Source: Bacillota bacterium | Lineage (GTDB): Bacteria; Bacillota; Bacilli; Paenibacillales; Paenibacillaceae | DNA length: 64,000 bases | Direction: 5' to 3' | Assembly: GCA_023391635.1 (NCBI GenBank) | Contig: JAEWAQ010000070.1 | Span: 42,792-106,791 of the forward strand | Part shown: piece by piece, positions 16,915 to 26,651 of the stretch | Layout: each line of letters starts with the position of its first letter | Numbering within the stretch: position 1 is the stretch's first letter | Translations under genes and position numbers: made by a program | Notes under the pieces: model-generated | The model's database searches: none | The model's input: only the letters and a program-made list of their open reading frames with translations | Told to the model about the DNA's origin: nothing

Positions 16915-19533
16915 ATGGAATTCGTCATCTTGACTTCAAAAATAGAAGTTCCTGTCCTGTCCGGCGATCATATTGTCCGCCCGCGTCTGCTGCAGATGAT
17001 GGATGAATCCCTGCATCGCAAGATGACGCTGATTTGCGCGCCGGCCGGGTACGGGAAGACGTCGTTGGTTGCTTCCTGGGTGCAGGAACAGGGGCGCCCC
17101 GTCGCCTGGATTTCACTGGACGCGAGAGACAACGATCTTATGCGCTTCTGGCTCTATGTCTCATCGGCCGTCGCCGGGGCGTATCTGCCCCCGGGAGACC
17201 GCTTGCCGCTTCTGTTCGTGAATAGAGACCCGTCCTCATGGGAACAGGGACTGACGATACTGCTGAGCGAGATGAATCGCATACCGGAGCCGGTGACCCT
17301 TATACTGGACGATTACCAAACGATCGGGTTGCCGGACATTCACACCACGCTTGCGTATTTGATCGAGAGAATGCCGACGCATGTTCATCTTGTGCTGCTC
17401 GCGCGCGCGGAGCCCCCGCTGCCGGTTTCCCGGCTCCTGGCATCGGGACAATTGAATTGTCTGAGCCATACGGATATGCGTTTCTATCGAGACGAAGCTG
17501 TAGCTTTCTTTCGCCGCAGAACGAACGGAAGCGTCGCGGATGCCGTTATTGATCGTTGGGTGAGCCGAACGGAAGGGTGGGCTGTCGGGATGCAGCTCGG
17601 CGCGCTCGCGCTGCGGCAGAGAAGCCCGGATGATGTCCCGGACCGACTCGGCGGGGAAGAACATCCGATAGCCGATTACTTGTGGGAGGAAGTATTTCAG
17701 CAGCAGTCGGTTGATGTTCAGGCGTTCATGATGCGTACTTCCTTGTTGAACCGGATGTGCGCTCCGCTGTGCGACGCGATCACAGGGCAGCGCAACGGTC
17801 AGGATATGCTGGAACGGATAGAGCGCAATCAGTTGTTTCTCGTGCCGCTGGATCGCCGGAAGGAATGGTTTCGGTATCATCATCTGTTCAGCGAGTTCCT
17901 GCTTGACCGGTTGCGGAAGCGGGAACGCGATGCCATACCGGAATTGCATGCTGCCGCGGCCTCGTGGTTCGAGGCGAACGGATATGACGAGGAGGCGATC
18001 GAGCACTATCTCGCCGCTAATCAGATGAATCGCGCTGCCGAAGCGATGCTGCGTCTGCTTCCGTCCAGAATCAAGCAGGAATGGTCGACGCTGGCTGCCT
18101 GGATCGGCGCGCTTCCGGATTCCGTATTGCGGGCATATCCGCGATTGTTGTTAACGAATATTTTCTTGCATGGGTTGCTCGGGCGGATCGACGATGCCGA
18201 GGACGAGCTGTCGGAGTGGGAAGCCTGGCGGGCCGAGCAAGCCGGGATATGGCCGCCGGATGAGGCCGGAGAATTACATGCAGATACGGTGGTGACTCGA
18301 TTTTATCTGGCAACGGAACGCATGGATCTGGACACCGTCATGACCTGTCTGCTGGAGTATGCCCGGGAAGTGAAGAAGGATGGGCTGTTTCTCTCCGTAT
18401 ACCATAAGTTCAATTCCGTATCGACGATTCGCCACAACCCCAAGATTGGAGGAAGTCCCGGCAAGGCCGAAGCTTTCTTCGGCTCTCTGCTCCAGCATAC
18501 GATCAGTCCGACGATCGGCAAAGCCATATGCCTGCACGGATATGCCGAAGGCATGTATGAATGGGGCCGGCTGCAGGAGGCGGAACAATATGCGAAGGAA
18601 TGTCTGGACATCGGATACAGGGTCGGATACGAAGGGACGATCGTATCGGCCGTCGTCGTGCTCGTTCGTATTCAGGCGGCGAAGGGAGACAGGGAGTCGG
18701 CCCTGCGGATGATTCAGGAGACGGAAGCGCATCCGGCGGTGGCTGTGAACCCGTATTGGCTGAATCATATGAATCTGCACAGATTGCGCATACTGCTGGA
18801 CAGCGAAGAGGGGAGGGCTGTTGCCGTAGAATGGCTGGACAGGCATCCGCCTCGTCTATGGGCCGACACGGGACTGCTGCCAGGGTGGGTAATGTTCGAA
18901 TCGCTCATGCAGACGAGAGCTATGATTGCCGCGGAGCAGCTCGACCAGGCGGCTGAATGGCTGGATCGCTTGTCGGATAGCGCGCACAAGAACGGGTTCA
19001 TGTTGGATAAGATTGAAGTGCTGATCTTGAAAAGCCGCGTGTGCTTGCTGAAGGACGATTTGCAGACAGCCGTCGGTCATTTTGCCCACGCGCTGCAGTT
19101 GGCGTTGCCGGACAAATTGATCCGGATCTTCGTCGACGAAGGCGAACCCGCGGCTATATTGCTTATGGAATACTTGCGACTAAGACAATCGAACCATATT
19201 CGCGTATCCGACGGCGTTCCCATGCAGTATGTCAAACGCCTGGCCACCGAGCTGCGTCTGGCCCGGTCAGCCCGTTCGCCGACCGGCAGACCGAAGGCGG
19301 ATTCGCCGCCGATGGCCGTTCCGATTACGAGGATGGAAGCGAAAGTGCTAAAGCTGATTCAGTCCGGATTGACCAATTCCCGCATTGCGGAACAATTGAA
19401 CATTGGAGTCGGCACGGTAAAGACGCACGTGCAGCGCCTGTACGGCAAGCTCGGCGTAAACAGCCGGTTCGAGGCGATTCAGCGCAGCCGGGAATGGAGC
19501 CTGCTGCTGGAAGATGATGCCGAATACCTATAA
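16915..19533 (+). CDS. LAL/MalT-type LuxR-family transcriptional regulator (module copy 2)
   Basis: An 872-residue paralogue of the regulator at 10928. Walker A is APAGYGKTS (about residue 41). The NTPase core has matching runs (WEEVFQQQSVDVQAFMMRTS; RKEWFRYHHLFSEFLL). The TPR-like helical middle and a LuxR HTH at about residues 805-858 (SRIAEQLNIGVGTVKTHVQR) follow. AAAAGGAG precedes ATG 16915 at good spacing, so this start is firm and helps set that of copy 1. It has its own promoter and terminator and precedes a second NHL/SLH gene. Divergence from copy 1 is spread over the whole protein, strongest in the helical sensor region, which suggests different inducers. Confidence 0.92.
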   Translation: MEFVILTSKIEVPVLSGDHIVRPRLLQMMDESLHRKMTLICAPAGYGKTSLVASWVQEQGRPVAWISLDARDNDLMRFWLYVSSAVAGAYLPPGDRLPLLFVNRDPSSWEQGLTILLSEMNRIPEPVTLILDDYQTIGLPDIHTTLAYLIERMPTHVHLVLLARAEPPLPVSRLLASGQLNCLSHTDMRFYRDEAVAFFRRRTNGSVADAVIDRWVSRTEGWAVGMQLGALALRQRSPDDVPDRLGGEEHPIADYLWEEVFQQQSVDVQAFMMRTSLLNRMCAPLCDAITGQRNGQDMLERIERNQLFLVPLDRRKEWFRYHHLFSEFLLDRLRKRERDAIPELHAAAASWFEANGYDEEAIEHYLAANQMNRAAEAMLRLLPSRIKQEWSTLAAWIGALPDSVLRAYPRLLLTNIFLHGLLGRIDDAEDELSEWEAWRAEQAGIWPPDEAGELHADTVVTRFYLATERMDLDTVMTCLLEYAREVKKDGLFLSVYHKFNSVSTIRHNPKIGGSPGKAEAFFGSLLQHTISPTIGKAICLHGYAEGMYEWGRLQEAEQYAKECLDIGYRVGYEGTIVSAVVVLVRIQAAKGDRESALRMIQETEAHPAVAVNPYWLNHMNLHRLRILLDSEEGRAVAVEWLDRHPPRLWADTGLLPGWVMFESLMQTRAMIAAEQLDQAAEWLDRLSDSAHKNGFMLDKIEVLILKSRVCLLKDDLQTAVGHFAHALQLALPDKLIRIFVDEGEPAAILLMEYLRLRQSNHIRVSDGVPMQYVKRLATELRLARSARSPTGRPKADSPPMAVPITRMEAKVLKLIQSGLTNSRIAEQLNIGVGTVKTHVQRLYGKLGVNSRFEAIQRSREWSLLLEDDAEYL

Positions 19534-19540
19534 CCACCCG

Positions 19541-19568
19541 GTCTACCTTGAGGTAGACTTTTTTTTTT
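19541..19568 (+). terminator. Rho-independent terminator after LuxR copy 2
   Basis: GTCTACCT / AGGTAGAC stem with a 2-nt loop, followed by ten T residues. It belongs to the same family as 13614 and 26575. Confidence 0.88.
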
Positions 19569-19579
19569 CATAATCGAAC

Positions 19580-19585
19580 TATAAT
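19580..19585 (+). promoter_or_regulatory. Candidate -10 element of NHL/SLH gene copy 2
   Basis: A perfect TATAAT in the context CGAACTATAATGTGGGGCA. The same context recurs at 26615. No good -35 lies 17 bp upstream because that stretch is the terminator T-run, so an activator such as the adjacent LuxR protein may be needed. That last point is inference. Confidence 0.4.
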
Positions 19586-19639
19586 GTGGGGCAAGGTGCC
19601 GGAAATACAATGATTGCCGGCACGGAATGGAGTGGAACG

Positions 19640-22600
19640 ATGATCAAAGGAAAACGGCAAGGCGGCGCTGCGCGAAGAAGGTTCGCGGCGCTTATGGTTT
19701 TCATGATGTTCTTCAGTATGCTTGGCGTGGGTGTGGTCTTTCCACTGTCCGCCAGTGCAGCGACAGCGCCGACATACTATCCTGTCGCCGCGCTGCCTCG
19801 GACGCAAGCGGACGTCATCGTGGCCGATCCGATGGACGTCGCCGAGGATCGGAACGGCAACCGATATGTTCTCGACGAATTTCAGGGCATTGTCAAATTC
19901 GATAGAGATGGGAACTACTTGACGTCATGGCACTACGGGGTCGGTGACGAACTGGATGCCATTGCCGTCAGTCCGCGTGACGGTACTGTCTTTGCGGTTG
20001 AGTGCTGGGATTTCGGAGGCGCGAATGTCGGCGGGCGCATACACCAATTTACCGCAGACGGCCAGCATCTCCTGACGTTCGGAGCGGGTTATGGATCGTT
20101 GGATGGTCAATTGCTATTTGCGCAAGGCATTGCCGTCGATGACGAGGGCAGTATCTACGTTGCGGATACGAACAATCATCGCATTCAGAAGTTCGGTTCC
20201 GATGGCGTGTTTATCGCGGCATGGGGAGGAACAATCAACGGAAGCTCGGATGACGGCAAGTTCGATCATCCGACCGGTGTAGCCGTAGATGCAGACGGCT
20301 ATATTTACGTTGCCGACAGGGAAAATCATCGCGTGCAGAAGTTGAAACCGAACGGTCAGCTCGAGGCGAAGTGGGGGACGAAAGGCAGCGGCGACGGGAA
20401 TCTCAAATACCCGTATCGGCTTTCCGTTGTCAGTGAGGGGACTTATGCTGGCGTTTATATTGTAGACACAGGCAACACCCGTATTCAGAAGATCAATCTT
20501 GATCTGGACGTCTCACAAGCGGAGTCGATTGGGAAACCCGGTTATCAGGCGGGCTTGTTAAGCGAATTGAACGGCATTGCCGTTGACAGCAGCGGTTTCA
20601 TCCATGTATCGGATTCGGACCGTGTTCAGACGCTTAACCCGACTGGCGCATACGTGTCGCAGTTAGGCAGATTGGAAGATCAATTCGTCTATGCCACCTA
20701 TGTATCCGTCGATCGTTGGGGACAAATTTATGTGACAGATTCCCGGAGCAGCCGCGTACTTGTCTTCAATGCCGACGGAACGCTGGTGCGCCAATGGGGG
20801 GAATATGGCCAAGGTCAAGGCCAGTTCGATTACCCCGGCGGCGTGGCTGTTGATGAATCGGGTTATGTATACGTGGTCGATTCCAATAATAATCGTGTGC
20901 AAAAGTTTACAGCGCATGGCGTCTTCGTCAAGGAATGGGGCGAACGCGGCAATGACAAGAATCAACTGGACGCACCTCTCGATATCGCCATTGATCGGCA
21001 TGGAAATGTGTATGTGGCCGATTCGAACAATAACAGAATTCAGAAATTCAGTTCGGAAGGTGTCCCTCTTGCCAGATGGGGAAGCGCGGGGTCGGGTGAC
21101 GGAGAATTCAGCAGTCTTCGAAGCATCGAGGTAGATGCAGACGGTTACGTATACGTCGTAGACAGCTACAATCACCGGGTGCAGAAATTTAAGGAGGACA
21201 ATATAGGCGACTATGATTATGTAGCCCAATGGGGGACGGAGGGAACCGGCGACGGCGAACTATATTTTCCGAGCAACATCGGCGTTGATCTTAACGGCAC
21301 GCTCTATGTGACGGACAGCACCAGCAAGATCTCCATGTTCGACAGCGACGAGGCCAGCCTCACCCCTTTTATTGGCAAATGGAGCGATATGTCGATAGTC
21401 GCAAAAGCCAACGGGATTGCGGTCAGCGGCGATGGAACAGTCATCGTTATCGATTACTATAACCATCAGGTGCGCTTGTACCAAGAAGTACAGCCGCTGG
21501 CTGATTTGGCGGCGGTCGGCGGGAACGGGGCGGTGAAGCTGACGTTCAGCGAGCCGACTGGGGCAACGGCGATTACGGCTGAGCAGTCGGGCGACGGCGG
21601 ATTGACGTGGAGTACGGCTACTACCGCCGCGCCGCTTACGACGTCATCGACGAGCGCGACGGTGACCGGATTGACGAATGGAACGACCTACCATTTCCGG
21701 CTTAGCGTAACCGATGGGTTACATGACGGGGTGTCCAACGCGGCGAGCGCGACGCCGCAAGCGCCTCCGCCGACGTCTAGCGGCAACGGATCTCCGCCGC
21801 TGAGCGGCAACGCGAACCTGAAGTCGCTCGCGGTCAGCGTCGGGACGCTGAGCCCGGCATTCGATCCGGCCACGACCGGGTATACGGTTAAAGCCAGTCA
21901 CGATACGCGCGACATCGCTGTGACAGCTGTCGTCTCCGACCCGCGGGCTAAGCTGCGGATCGGGCAGGAAAATCAGCCGAGCGGCGAGCAGCGGACGATT
22001 GCGCTGGCCGTCGGAAAGAACAGCATCGAAGTGGAAGTACTCGCGGAGAACGGTGACAGGAAGACCTATACCATAGAGGCGGTGAAGGCCGAGCCGCCTG
22101 ATGAGCCGACAGCCTTCTCCGATCTGGACGGCCATTGGGCGCAGTCGGCTATTGTCGAAGCTGCGGGCAAGGGCCTCGCGCACGGCTATCCGGACGGCAC
22201 ATTCCGGCCTGACCGGCCTGTGACGCGCGCGGAGTTCGCCGCCTTTATCGCGCGGGCGCTAGGCTGGTCGGCCACGAGCGATCTGTCGCTCGACTTCGCG
22301 GATCGCCGTGAAATACCCGTCTGGGCGCAAGGATACATCGCCCAAGCTGCAGAAGCGGGCTTCATATCGGGTTACGACGACGGTACATTCCGGGCGGACC
22401 GACTCATTACACGTACGGAGGCAGTGTCAATCATCGTCCGCGTACTGGGGCACAAGCCCTCGCCGGATACAGGGACGGGATTTGCCGATAACGAGGCGAT
22501 CCCTGCCTGGGGCAGAGGGTACGTGAGAATCGCGGAGGATCTCGACATCGTCGCCGGGCGCGGCGGCAACCGCTTCGAACCAGCTGCGAACCTCACCCGC

Positions 22601-22642
22601 GCCGAAGCCATTGTTCTGCTGCCGAAGACATCCAAAAAATAA
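19640..22642 (+). CDS. Secreted NHL-repeat beta-propeller protein with Fn3, cadherin-like and SLH domains (copy 2)
   Basis: A protein of about 1000 residues with the same domain order as copy 1. A signal peptide ends at SASAA. NHL repeats (VYVVDSNNNRVQKF-type) run to about residue 600, the Fn3-like unit lies near 617, the cadherin-like domain near 723, and three SLH motifs from about 823 to the end (AHGYPDGTFRPDRPVTRAEF). ATG 19640 follows GGAGTGG; the frame is open from 19586 but that would precede the signal peptide with non-signal residues. The SLH part is closest between copies and the propeller is the most divergent part, consistent with shared anchoring and different ligands. Confidence 0.9.
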   Translation: MIKGKRQGGAARRRFAALMVFMMFFSMLGVGVVFPLSASAATAPTYYPVAALPRTQADVIVADPMDVAEDRNGNRYVLDEFQGIVKFDRDGNYLTSWHYGVGDELDAIAVSPRDGTVFAVECWDFGGANVGGRIHQFTADGQHLLTFGAGYGSLDGQLLFAQGIAVDDEGSIYVADTNNHRIQKFGSDGVFIAAWGGTINGSSDDGKFDHPTGVAVDADGYIYVADRENHRVQKLKPNGQLEAKWGTKGSGDGNLKYPYRLSVVSEGTYAGVYIVDTGNTRIQKINLDLDVSQAESIGKPGYQAGLLSELNGIAVDSSGFIHVSDSDRVQTLNPTGAYVSQLGRLEDQFVYATYVSVDRWGQIYVTDSRSSRVLVFNADGTLVRQWGEYGQGQGQFDYPGGVAVDESGYVYVVDSNNNRVQKFTAHGVFVKEWGERGNDKNQLDAPLDIAIDRHGNVYVADSNNNRIQKFSSEGVPLARWGSAGSGDGEFSSLRSIEVDADGYVYVVDSYNHRVQKFKEDNIGDYDYVAQWGTEGTGDGELYFPSNIGVDLNGTLYVTDSTSKISMFDSDEASLTPFIGKWSDMSIVAKANGIAVSGDGTVIVIDYYNHQVRLYQEVQPLADLAAVGGNGAVKLTFSEPTGATAITAEQSGDGGLTWSTATTAAPLTTSSTSATVTGLTNGTTYHFRLSVTDGLHDGVSNAASATPQAPPPTSSGNGSPPLSGNANLKSLAVSVGTLSPAFDPATTGYTVKASHDTRDIAVTAVVSDPRAKLRIGQENQPSGEQRTIALAVGKNSIEVEVLAENGDRKTYTIEAVKAEPPDEPTAFSDLDGHWAQSAIVEAAGKGLAHGYPDGTFRPDRPVTRAEFAAFIARALGWSATSDLSLDFADRREIPVWAQGYIAQAAEAGFISGYDDGTFRADRLITRTEAVSIIVRVLGHKPSPDTGTGFADNEAIPAWGRGYVRIAEDLDIVAGRGGNRFEPAANLTRAEAIVLLPKTSKK

Positions 22643-22678
22643 AGCTGAGCGGCCATCTGCCAGAGAGGAGTATTCAAT

Positions 22679-25600
22679 TTGTGCATTTCGATCAGGACAC
22701 GAATCAAGCTATGGCTAGTTACCGGTATCATGTTGACCTTGCTCGTCGTACCATTTTCCCCGATTGCCCATGCCGGAGTGATCTTTGAGCCATTTTCCAC
22801 CCAACCGGCTATAGACGGGGGAAACTATAATACCTATGTCCTGAGAAGTGACGGAACCGTATGGGCGTGGGGAAGCAACGGTTACGGCCAGCTCGGCAGC
22901 GCCGGCGGCGGGAGCTTCAACCCGGTTCAGGTAGAGGGACTGAAGGAGGTTGTGGCCATTGCTTCGGGCATGTATCATGCTCTGGCATTGAAGAACGATG
23001 GAACCGTATGGGCATGGGGCATGAACTACTATGGACAACTGGGTATCGGCGGCACTGCGGACGCATTTATGCCTGTGCAAGTAACGGCATTGTCGGACGT
23101 TGTCGCCATTGCCGCGGGACAAGATCATTCCTTGGCCTTAAAGAGCGACGGAACCGTGTGGTCATGGGGATACAATGCAAGGGGACAACTTGGGTACGAC
23201 ACAACCGCAACTGTAAGAAATAACAGCGAAGAGCCTGTTAGAATAATCGAGCTTGCGTACATTAAAGCGATTGCCGCAGGCCACAATCATAGTCTGGCCT
23301 TGAAGAACGACGGGACGGTATGGACGTGGGGGGGCAATGTTGGCGGCGAACTCGGGTATGACACTGGCGGAATCGGTTCTCCTCACATCCAACCGAAGCA
23401 GATGGATCCATCATACATTAGCGATGTGATCGCCATCGCTGGAGGGGATAAGCATTCAGTTGCCTTGAAGCAGGACGGTACGGTATGGGCATGGGGAGAC
23501 AATTCCTACGGACAGCTGGGCTACGGATTGGGTGGGTTGGGGGGCGGTTATGAGCCGAGACAGGTAATGAAGACTGTGATGCCGGACGAACCGCTAACCA
23601 ATGCTACTGCGATTTCTGCAGGATCCTTTCACACTCTTGCCTTGATCAACGATGGATCGGTCTGGGCATGGGGGAAGAACGAAAACGGTGAAATTGGGGA
23701 CGGGACTTTCGCTGACAAGCTGCTCGCTACGCAGGTCAGCGGGCCGAACAACGTTATCGCGATTGGGGCGGGTTTTGACAACCCCGGCAAGGAGCATTCG
23801 CTTGTCATCAAAAAAAATGGAAGCGTATTGTCATGGGGAGGCAACTCCTGGCGTAAGCTCGGGTATCTCTCTCCGCTTCCGGCCGATCCCGAGGACAGCA
23901 CCAATCGCGCCGGTCAGGTGCCGGACATTAGCGCGATCAATCCGGTTGTGCTGAGCGGGCCGCAGCAACTGACTTATGAGGAGTGGTCGACGGCGCCCAT
24001 AAAGGTGCGAGCGGTATTCACCAATAGTCTTGGAATCGTCTTGCCCGACTTGACGCTCAGGCTGACGCTGGGTCCGGGGCTGACGACGGTGGATGACATC
24101 GATGTGGTGTGGGACAACGATATTATGGTCGGATCGAGCCCTTTTACAGAATGGAGAGTACAGCCGACGAGGGCCGGCACGTATCCGGTGACGGTGGAAG
24201 CGTACCGGACGGGAGGCGCCGCTCCGTTCGCCGCCGCTTCCTACACGATTGTCGCAGAGCCAGGCGCCGCCGGAGCCGGAAGTTCTGACGGCGGCGACCC
24301 TGCCCAGGCGGCATACGCGGTGACGTTCAACAGCAACGGCGGTTCGCCGGTCGATGTTCAACAGGTGAATGCCGGCGATGCGGCCCAGAAACCGGCCGAT
24401 CCGGTCCGGGATGGCTACAGCTTCGTTGGGTGGTATTCGGACAGCGAACTGACGGCCGAATTCGATTTTACGACGAGGTTCTTCAAGGATGTAACGTTGT
24501 ATGCCAAGTGGAAAGACTCGCGTTCCTATATTCCTATCACCATCGGCGGCAAGGTGCATGAGCGGATTGTTTCCTACGTTGTCTTGGAGGAAGAAGGCAG
24601 GACGGCGCTAACGGCGACTGCGGATTCAGCCCAGTTGAAGGAGCAGTTGGCCAAGGCAGGGCAGCGGCCTGCGGTCGTCGTTCCAGTGAAGCACGAGGCT
24701 GACGGCGTGACGATCGAGCTGACCGGGGATGCGGTACAGGCGCTTGAGAATAGCGGAGCCATACTCGATATCCGGACGAGGATCGGTGGCTACAAGTTGC
24801 CTGCGGCGGAAATCCGCATCGGCGATTTGGCTAGGCAGCTTGGCGGTCAAGAGCGGCTGTCCGAGGCGATCGTACGCGTAAGCCTCGCAAAGGGCGACTC
24901 TGCGGCTAGCAAACAGCTTGAGCAAACGGCTGCCGCCGGCGGATTCACGGTCGTCGCTCCGTCGGTCGATTTCGCCATCACCGTCTCGTATAGCGGCAAG
25001 ACAGCGAGTGTCGACAAGTTCGGCTCGTTCGTGAAGCGCATGTTCCCGCTTGCGGGAAGCGCGAGACCGGATCATGTCACGACTGCGGTCGCGCTCAAGG
25101 CGGATGGCCAGGTGCGCCCTGTGCCGACGTACACCGCCTTGCAGGACGGGAGCTACTACGCGGTATTCCACAGCCTGACGAACAGCCAATACGCTATAAT
25201 CAGTCCATCTGTCGCCTTTGCAGACGTAGAGGGACATTGGAGCCAGCAAGCGGTGAACGACCTGGCGTCCCGTCAGGTCATTCAAGGCGTCGACCGGACG
25301 CATTTCCGGCCGGATGCGCCGATTACCCGGGCAGCGTTCGCGGCGATCATCGTACGTGCGCTCGGGCTTGCCGACAGCGGGACGACATCAGCCTTCACGG
25401 ACGTGAAGGCCGGCGACTGGTATGTCGGCGCGGTCGCCAAGGCGCAAGAGTACCGCCTTGTTGATGGCTACGAGGACAATACGTTCCGTCCGAACGAGAC
25501 AATTACCCGCCAGGAAGCGGTCGCCGTCATGACGCGGGCGCTCAAGCTTGCGGGGGTAGAGGCAAGCATGGGGGACACTGAGGCGAATGCCATATTGTCC

Positions 25601-25789
25601 GAGTTCGCCGACGCCGCCGACGTGAGCGCATGGGCGAAGCATGCGTTTGCCGCGTCGGTGAAGCTGCAGTTAGTCGTCGGCAATGCTTCGCTCTTGCACC
25701 CGACTGCCGAGATTACCAGGGCGGAAGCGGCCGTCATCGTCCGAAGGGCGCTTGAGACGGCGAAGCTGATCGACATCGGCAAATCGTAG
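22679..25789 (+). CDS. Secreted RCC1-repeat beta-propeller protein with InlB-type repeat and SLH domains (copy 1)
   Basis: A 1036-residue surface protein. A signal peptide ends around IAHAG. About seven RCC1 repeats follow (roughly 40-400), each with the DGTVWAWG...GQLG pattern of a seven-bladed propeller. A beta-sandwich segment comes next, then a Listeria-Bacteroides/InlB-B type repeat (about 545-612, ending VTLYAKWK), an uncharacterised domain of about 230 residues, and three SLH repeats from about 845. The start is TTG 22679, eight bases after AGAGGAG; the second copy also uses TTG at the matching place. It lies 36 bp after the NHL gene with no terminator between, so both are probably co-transcribed. 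Its function as a cell-surface binding protein is inferred. Confidence 0.88.
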   Translation: MCISIRTRIKLWLVTGIMLTLLVVPFSPIAHAGVIFEPFSTQPAIDGGNYNTYVLRSDGTVWAWGSNGYGQLGSAGGGSFNPVQVEGLKEVVAIASGMYHALALKNDGTVWAWGMNYYGQLGIGGTADAFMPVQVTALSDVVAIAAGQDHSLALKSDGTVWSWGYNARGQLGYDTTATVRNNSEEPVRIIELAYIKAIAAGHNHSLALKNDGTVWTWGGNVGGELGYDTGGIGSPHIQPKQMDPSYISDVIAIAGGDKHSVALKQDGTVWAWGDNSYGQLGYGLGGLGGGYEPRQVMKTVMPDEPLTNATAISAGSFHTLALINDGSVWAWGKNENGEIGDGTFADKLLATQVSGPNNVIAIGAGFDNPGKEHSLVIKKNGSVLSWGGNSWRKLGYLSPLPADPEDSTNRAGQVPDISAINPVVLSGPQQLTYEEWSTAPIKVRAVFTNSLGIVLPDLTLRLTLGPGLTTVDDIDVVWDNDIMVGSSPFTEWRVQPTRAGTYPVTVEAYRTGGAAPFAAASYTIVAEPGAAGAGSSDGGDPAQAAYAVTFNSNGGSPVDVQQVNAGDAAQKPADPVRDGYSFVGWYSDSELTAEFDFTTRFFKDVTLYAKWKDSRSYIPITIGGKVHERIVSYVVLEEEGRTALTATADSAQLKEQLAKAGQRPAVVVPVKHEADGVTIELTGDAVQALENSGAILDIRTRIGGYKLPAAEIRIGDLARQLGGQERLSEAIVRVSLAKGDSAASKQLEQTAAAGGFTVVAPSVDFAITVSYSGKTASVDKFGSFVKRMFPLAGSARPDHVTTAVALKADGQVRPVPTYTALQDGSYYAVFHSLTNSQYAIISPSVAFADVEGHWSQQAVNDLASRQVIQGVDRTHFRPDAPITRAAFAAIIVRALGLADSGTTSAFTDVKAGDWYVGAVAKAQEYRLVDGYEDNTFRPNETITRQEAVAVMTRALKLAGVEASMGDTEANAILSEFADAADVSAWAKHAFAASVKLQLVVGNASLLHPTAEITRAEAAVIVRRALETAKLIDIGKS

Positions 25790-25817
25790 TATAAACTTAC
25801 ATCTATGCAATCGCGCC

Positions 25818-25851
25818 GGCCTGCAACTGTAGGTCGCCCAGCTTGCAGGTC
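25818..25851 (+). terminator. Hairpin after RCC1/SLH copy 1
   Basis: A 9-bp stem with one G-U pair (GGCCTGCAA / TTGCAGGTC) and a 16-nt loop, with no U-tract. It could end module copy 2 or stabilise its mRNA. Confidence 0.35.
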
Positions 25852-25885
25852 AGCGAGCCGATTGTGACTGAAGGGAGTCATCATC

Positions 25886-26545
25886 ATGTATGGAAAAACG
25901 AAGAAATGGTTGAAATGGTCTGTTCCGTTAGGGTTGTCGCTTGTGTTGGCCGCTTGCGGAGGCAATTCGGAAAATAAGGGGAAAGACGCATCGCCTTCGG
26001 TATCGCCGAGCCCGTCCATTTCCGAAAGCGCAAGCCCGAGTCTAAGCCCGAGCTCAAGCGCGTCGTCATCGACCGCTACGGCAGAAGGTTTCGAAACGTT
26101 CGAGGATGAAACGAACGGTTTCGAGTTTCAATATCCGCAGGATTGGACGCAGAGGACGAACGTTGAAGGAACGGTCATATTTCTGCTGGCGCCAGTGGAA
26201 AGCGGAGCGACATTCCATCCGAACTTCAATGTCGTCGTTCAGGACTTCGGCGGACAGTCGATGGATCTTGCCCAATATACGGAATTGAATAAGCAGCAGC
26301 TTGAACAGCTGATTACAGATTTCAAATTGGAATCCGAAGAAAGGGTTTCCGGCAGCAACGGTGTAGAATTCCAGGAATTGCTTTATACCGGAAAACAGGG
26401 ACAGCTTGACTTGATCTGGCTGCAGCTCTACACGATTCAAAACGGTAAAGCCTACATTTGCACTTACACCTCAAATGATGACAGCTATAATAAAAATATC
26501 GATGCGATTCAAAAGATGGCGGAATCGATGGTTTTCAGCAAATAA
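25886..26545 (+). CDS. Lipoprotein with Ser/Pro linker and PsbP/Mog1-like domain
   Basis: A 219-residue protein with a lipoprotein signal (LSLVLAAC, lipidated Cys near residue 24) and a low-complexity Ser/Pro/Ala linker (about 35-65). A compact domain follows, with GFEFQYPQDW near its start and FNVVVQDFG in the middle. The pattern resembles PsbP/Mog1-type folds often found in Bacillota lipoproteins of unknown role. GAAGGGAG precedes the ATG. It sits exactly where module copy 3 would have its LuxR gene and ends only 6 bp before the remnant tail of that gene. It may have been inserted there during the deletion. Confidence 0.72.
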   Translation: MYGKTKKWLKWSVPLGLSLVLAACGGNSENKGKDASPSVSPSPSISESASPSLSPSSSASSSTATAEGFETFEDETNGFEFQYPQDWTQRTNVEGTVIFLLAPVESGATFHPNFNVVVQDFGGQSMDLAQYTELNKQQLEQLITDFKLESEERVSGSNGVEFQELLYTGKQGQLDLIWLQLYTIQNGKAYICTYTSNDDSYNKNIDAIQKMAESMVFSK

Positions 26546-26551
26546 TCATTC

Positions 26552-26568
26552 GCGCCCAATACCTATAA
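26552..26568 (+). pseudogene. Residual 3' tip of a third LuxR regulator gene
   Basis: The bases CCCAATACCTATAACGACC match the end of LuxR copy 2 (CCGAATACCTATAACCACC, encoding its last residues EYL and stop), and the matching terminator follows at the same distance. Only a few codons survive. Taken alone this would be too short to call; the continuous match into the terminator and following leader makes it credible. Confidence 0.55.
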
Positions 26569-26574
26569 CGACCT

Positions 26575-26603
26575 GGTCTACCGTAAGGTAGACCCTATTT
26601 TTT
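26575..26603 (+). terminator. Rho-independent terminator of the lost third LuxR gene
   Basis: GGTCTACC / GGTAGACC stem, GTAA loop, six T residues. It is now placed to terminate the lipoprotein gene. Confidence 0.8.
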
Positions 26604-26614
26604 CGAAATCGAAC

Positions 26615-26620
26615 TATAAT
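26615..26620 (+). promoter_or_regulatory. Candidate -10 element inherited from the NHL gene leader
   Basis: TATAAT in the same context as at 19580 (CGAACTATAATGTGGGGCA). With the NHL gene gone it would drive the RCC1 copy 2 gene. No -35 was recognised. Confidence 0.4.
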
Positions 26621-26651
26621 GTGGGGCAGGGTGTCGGATGTACAATTGCGG

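Noticed and set aside
13707..22642. CRISPR-like array suggested by regularly spaced repeats in the NHL genes
   Set aside because: The repetition is at protein level (NHL blades of about 40-50 residues with synonymous variation) and there are no identical DNA repeats with unique spacers.
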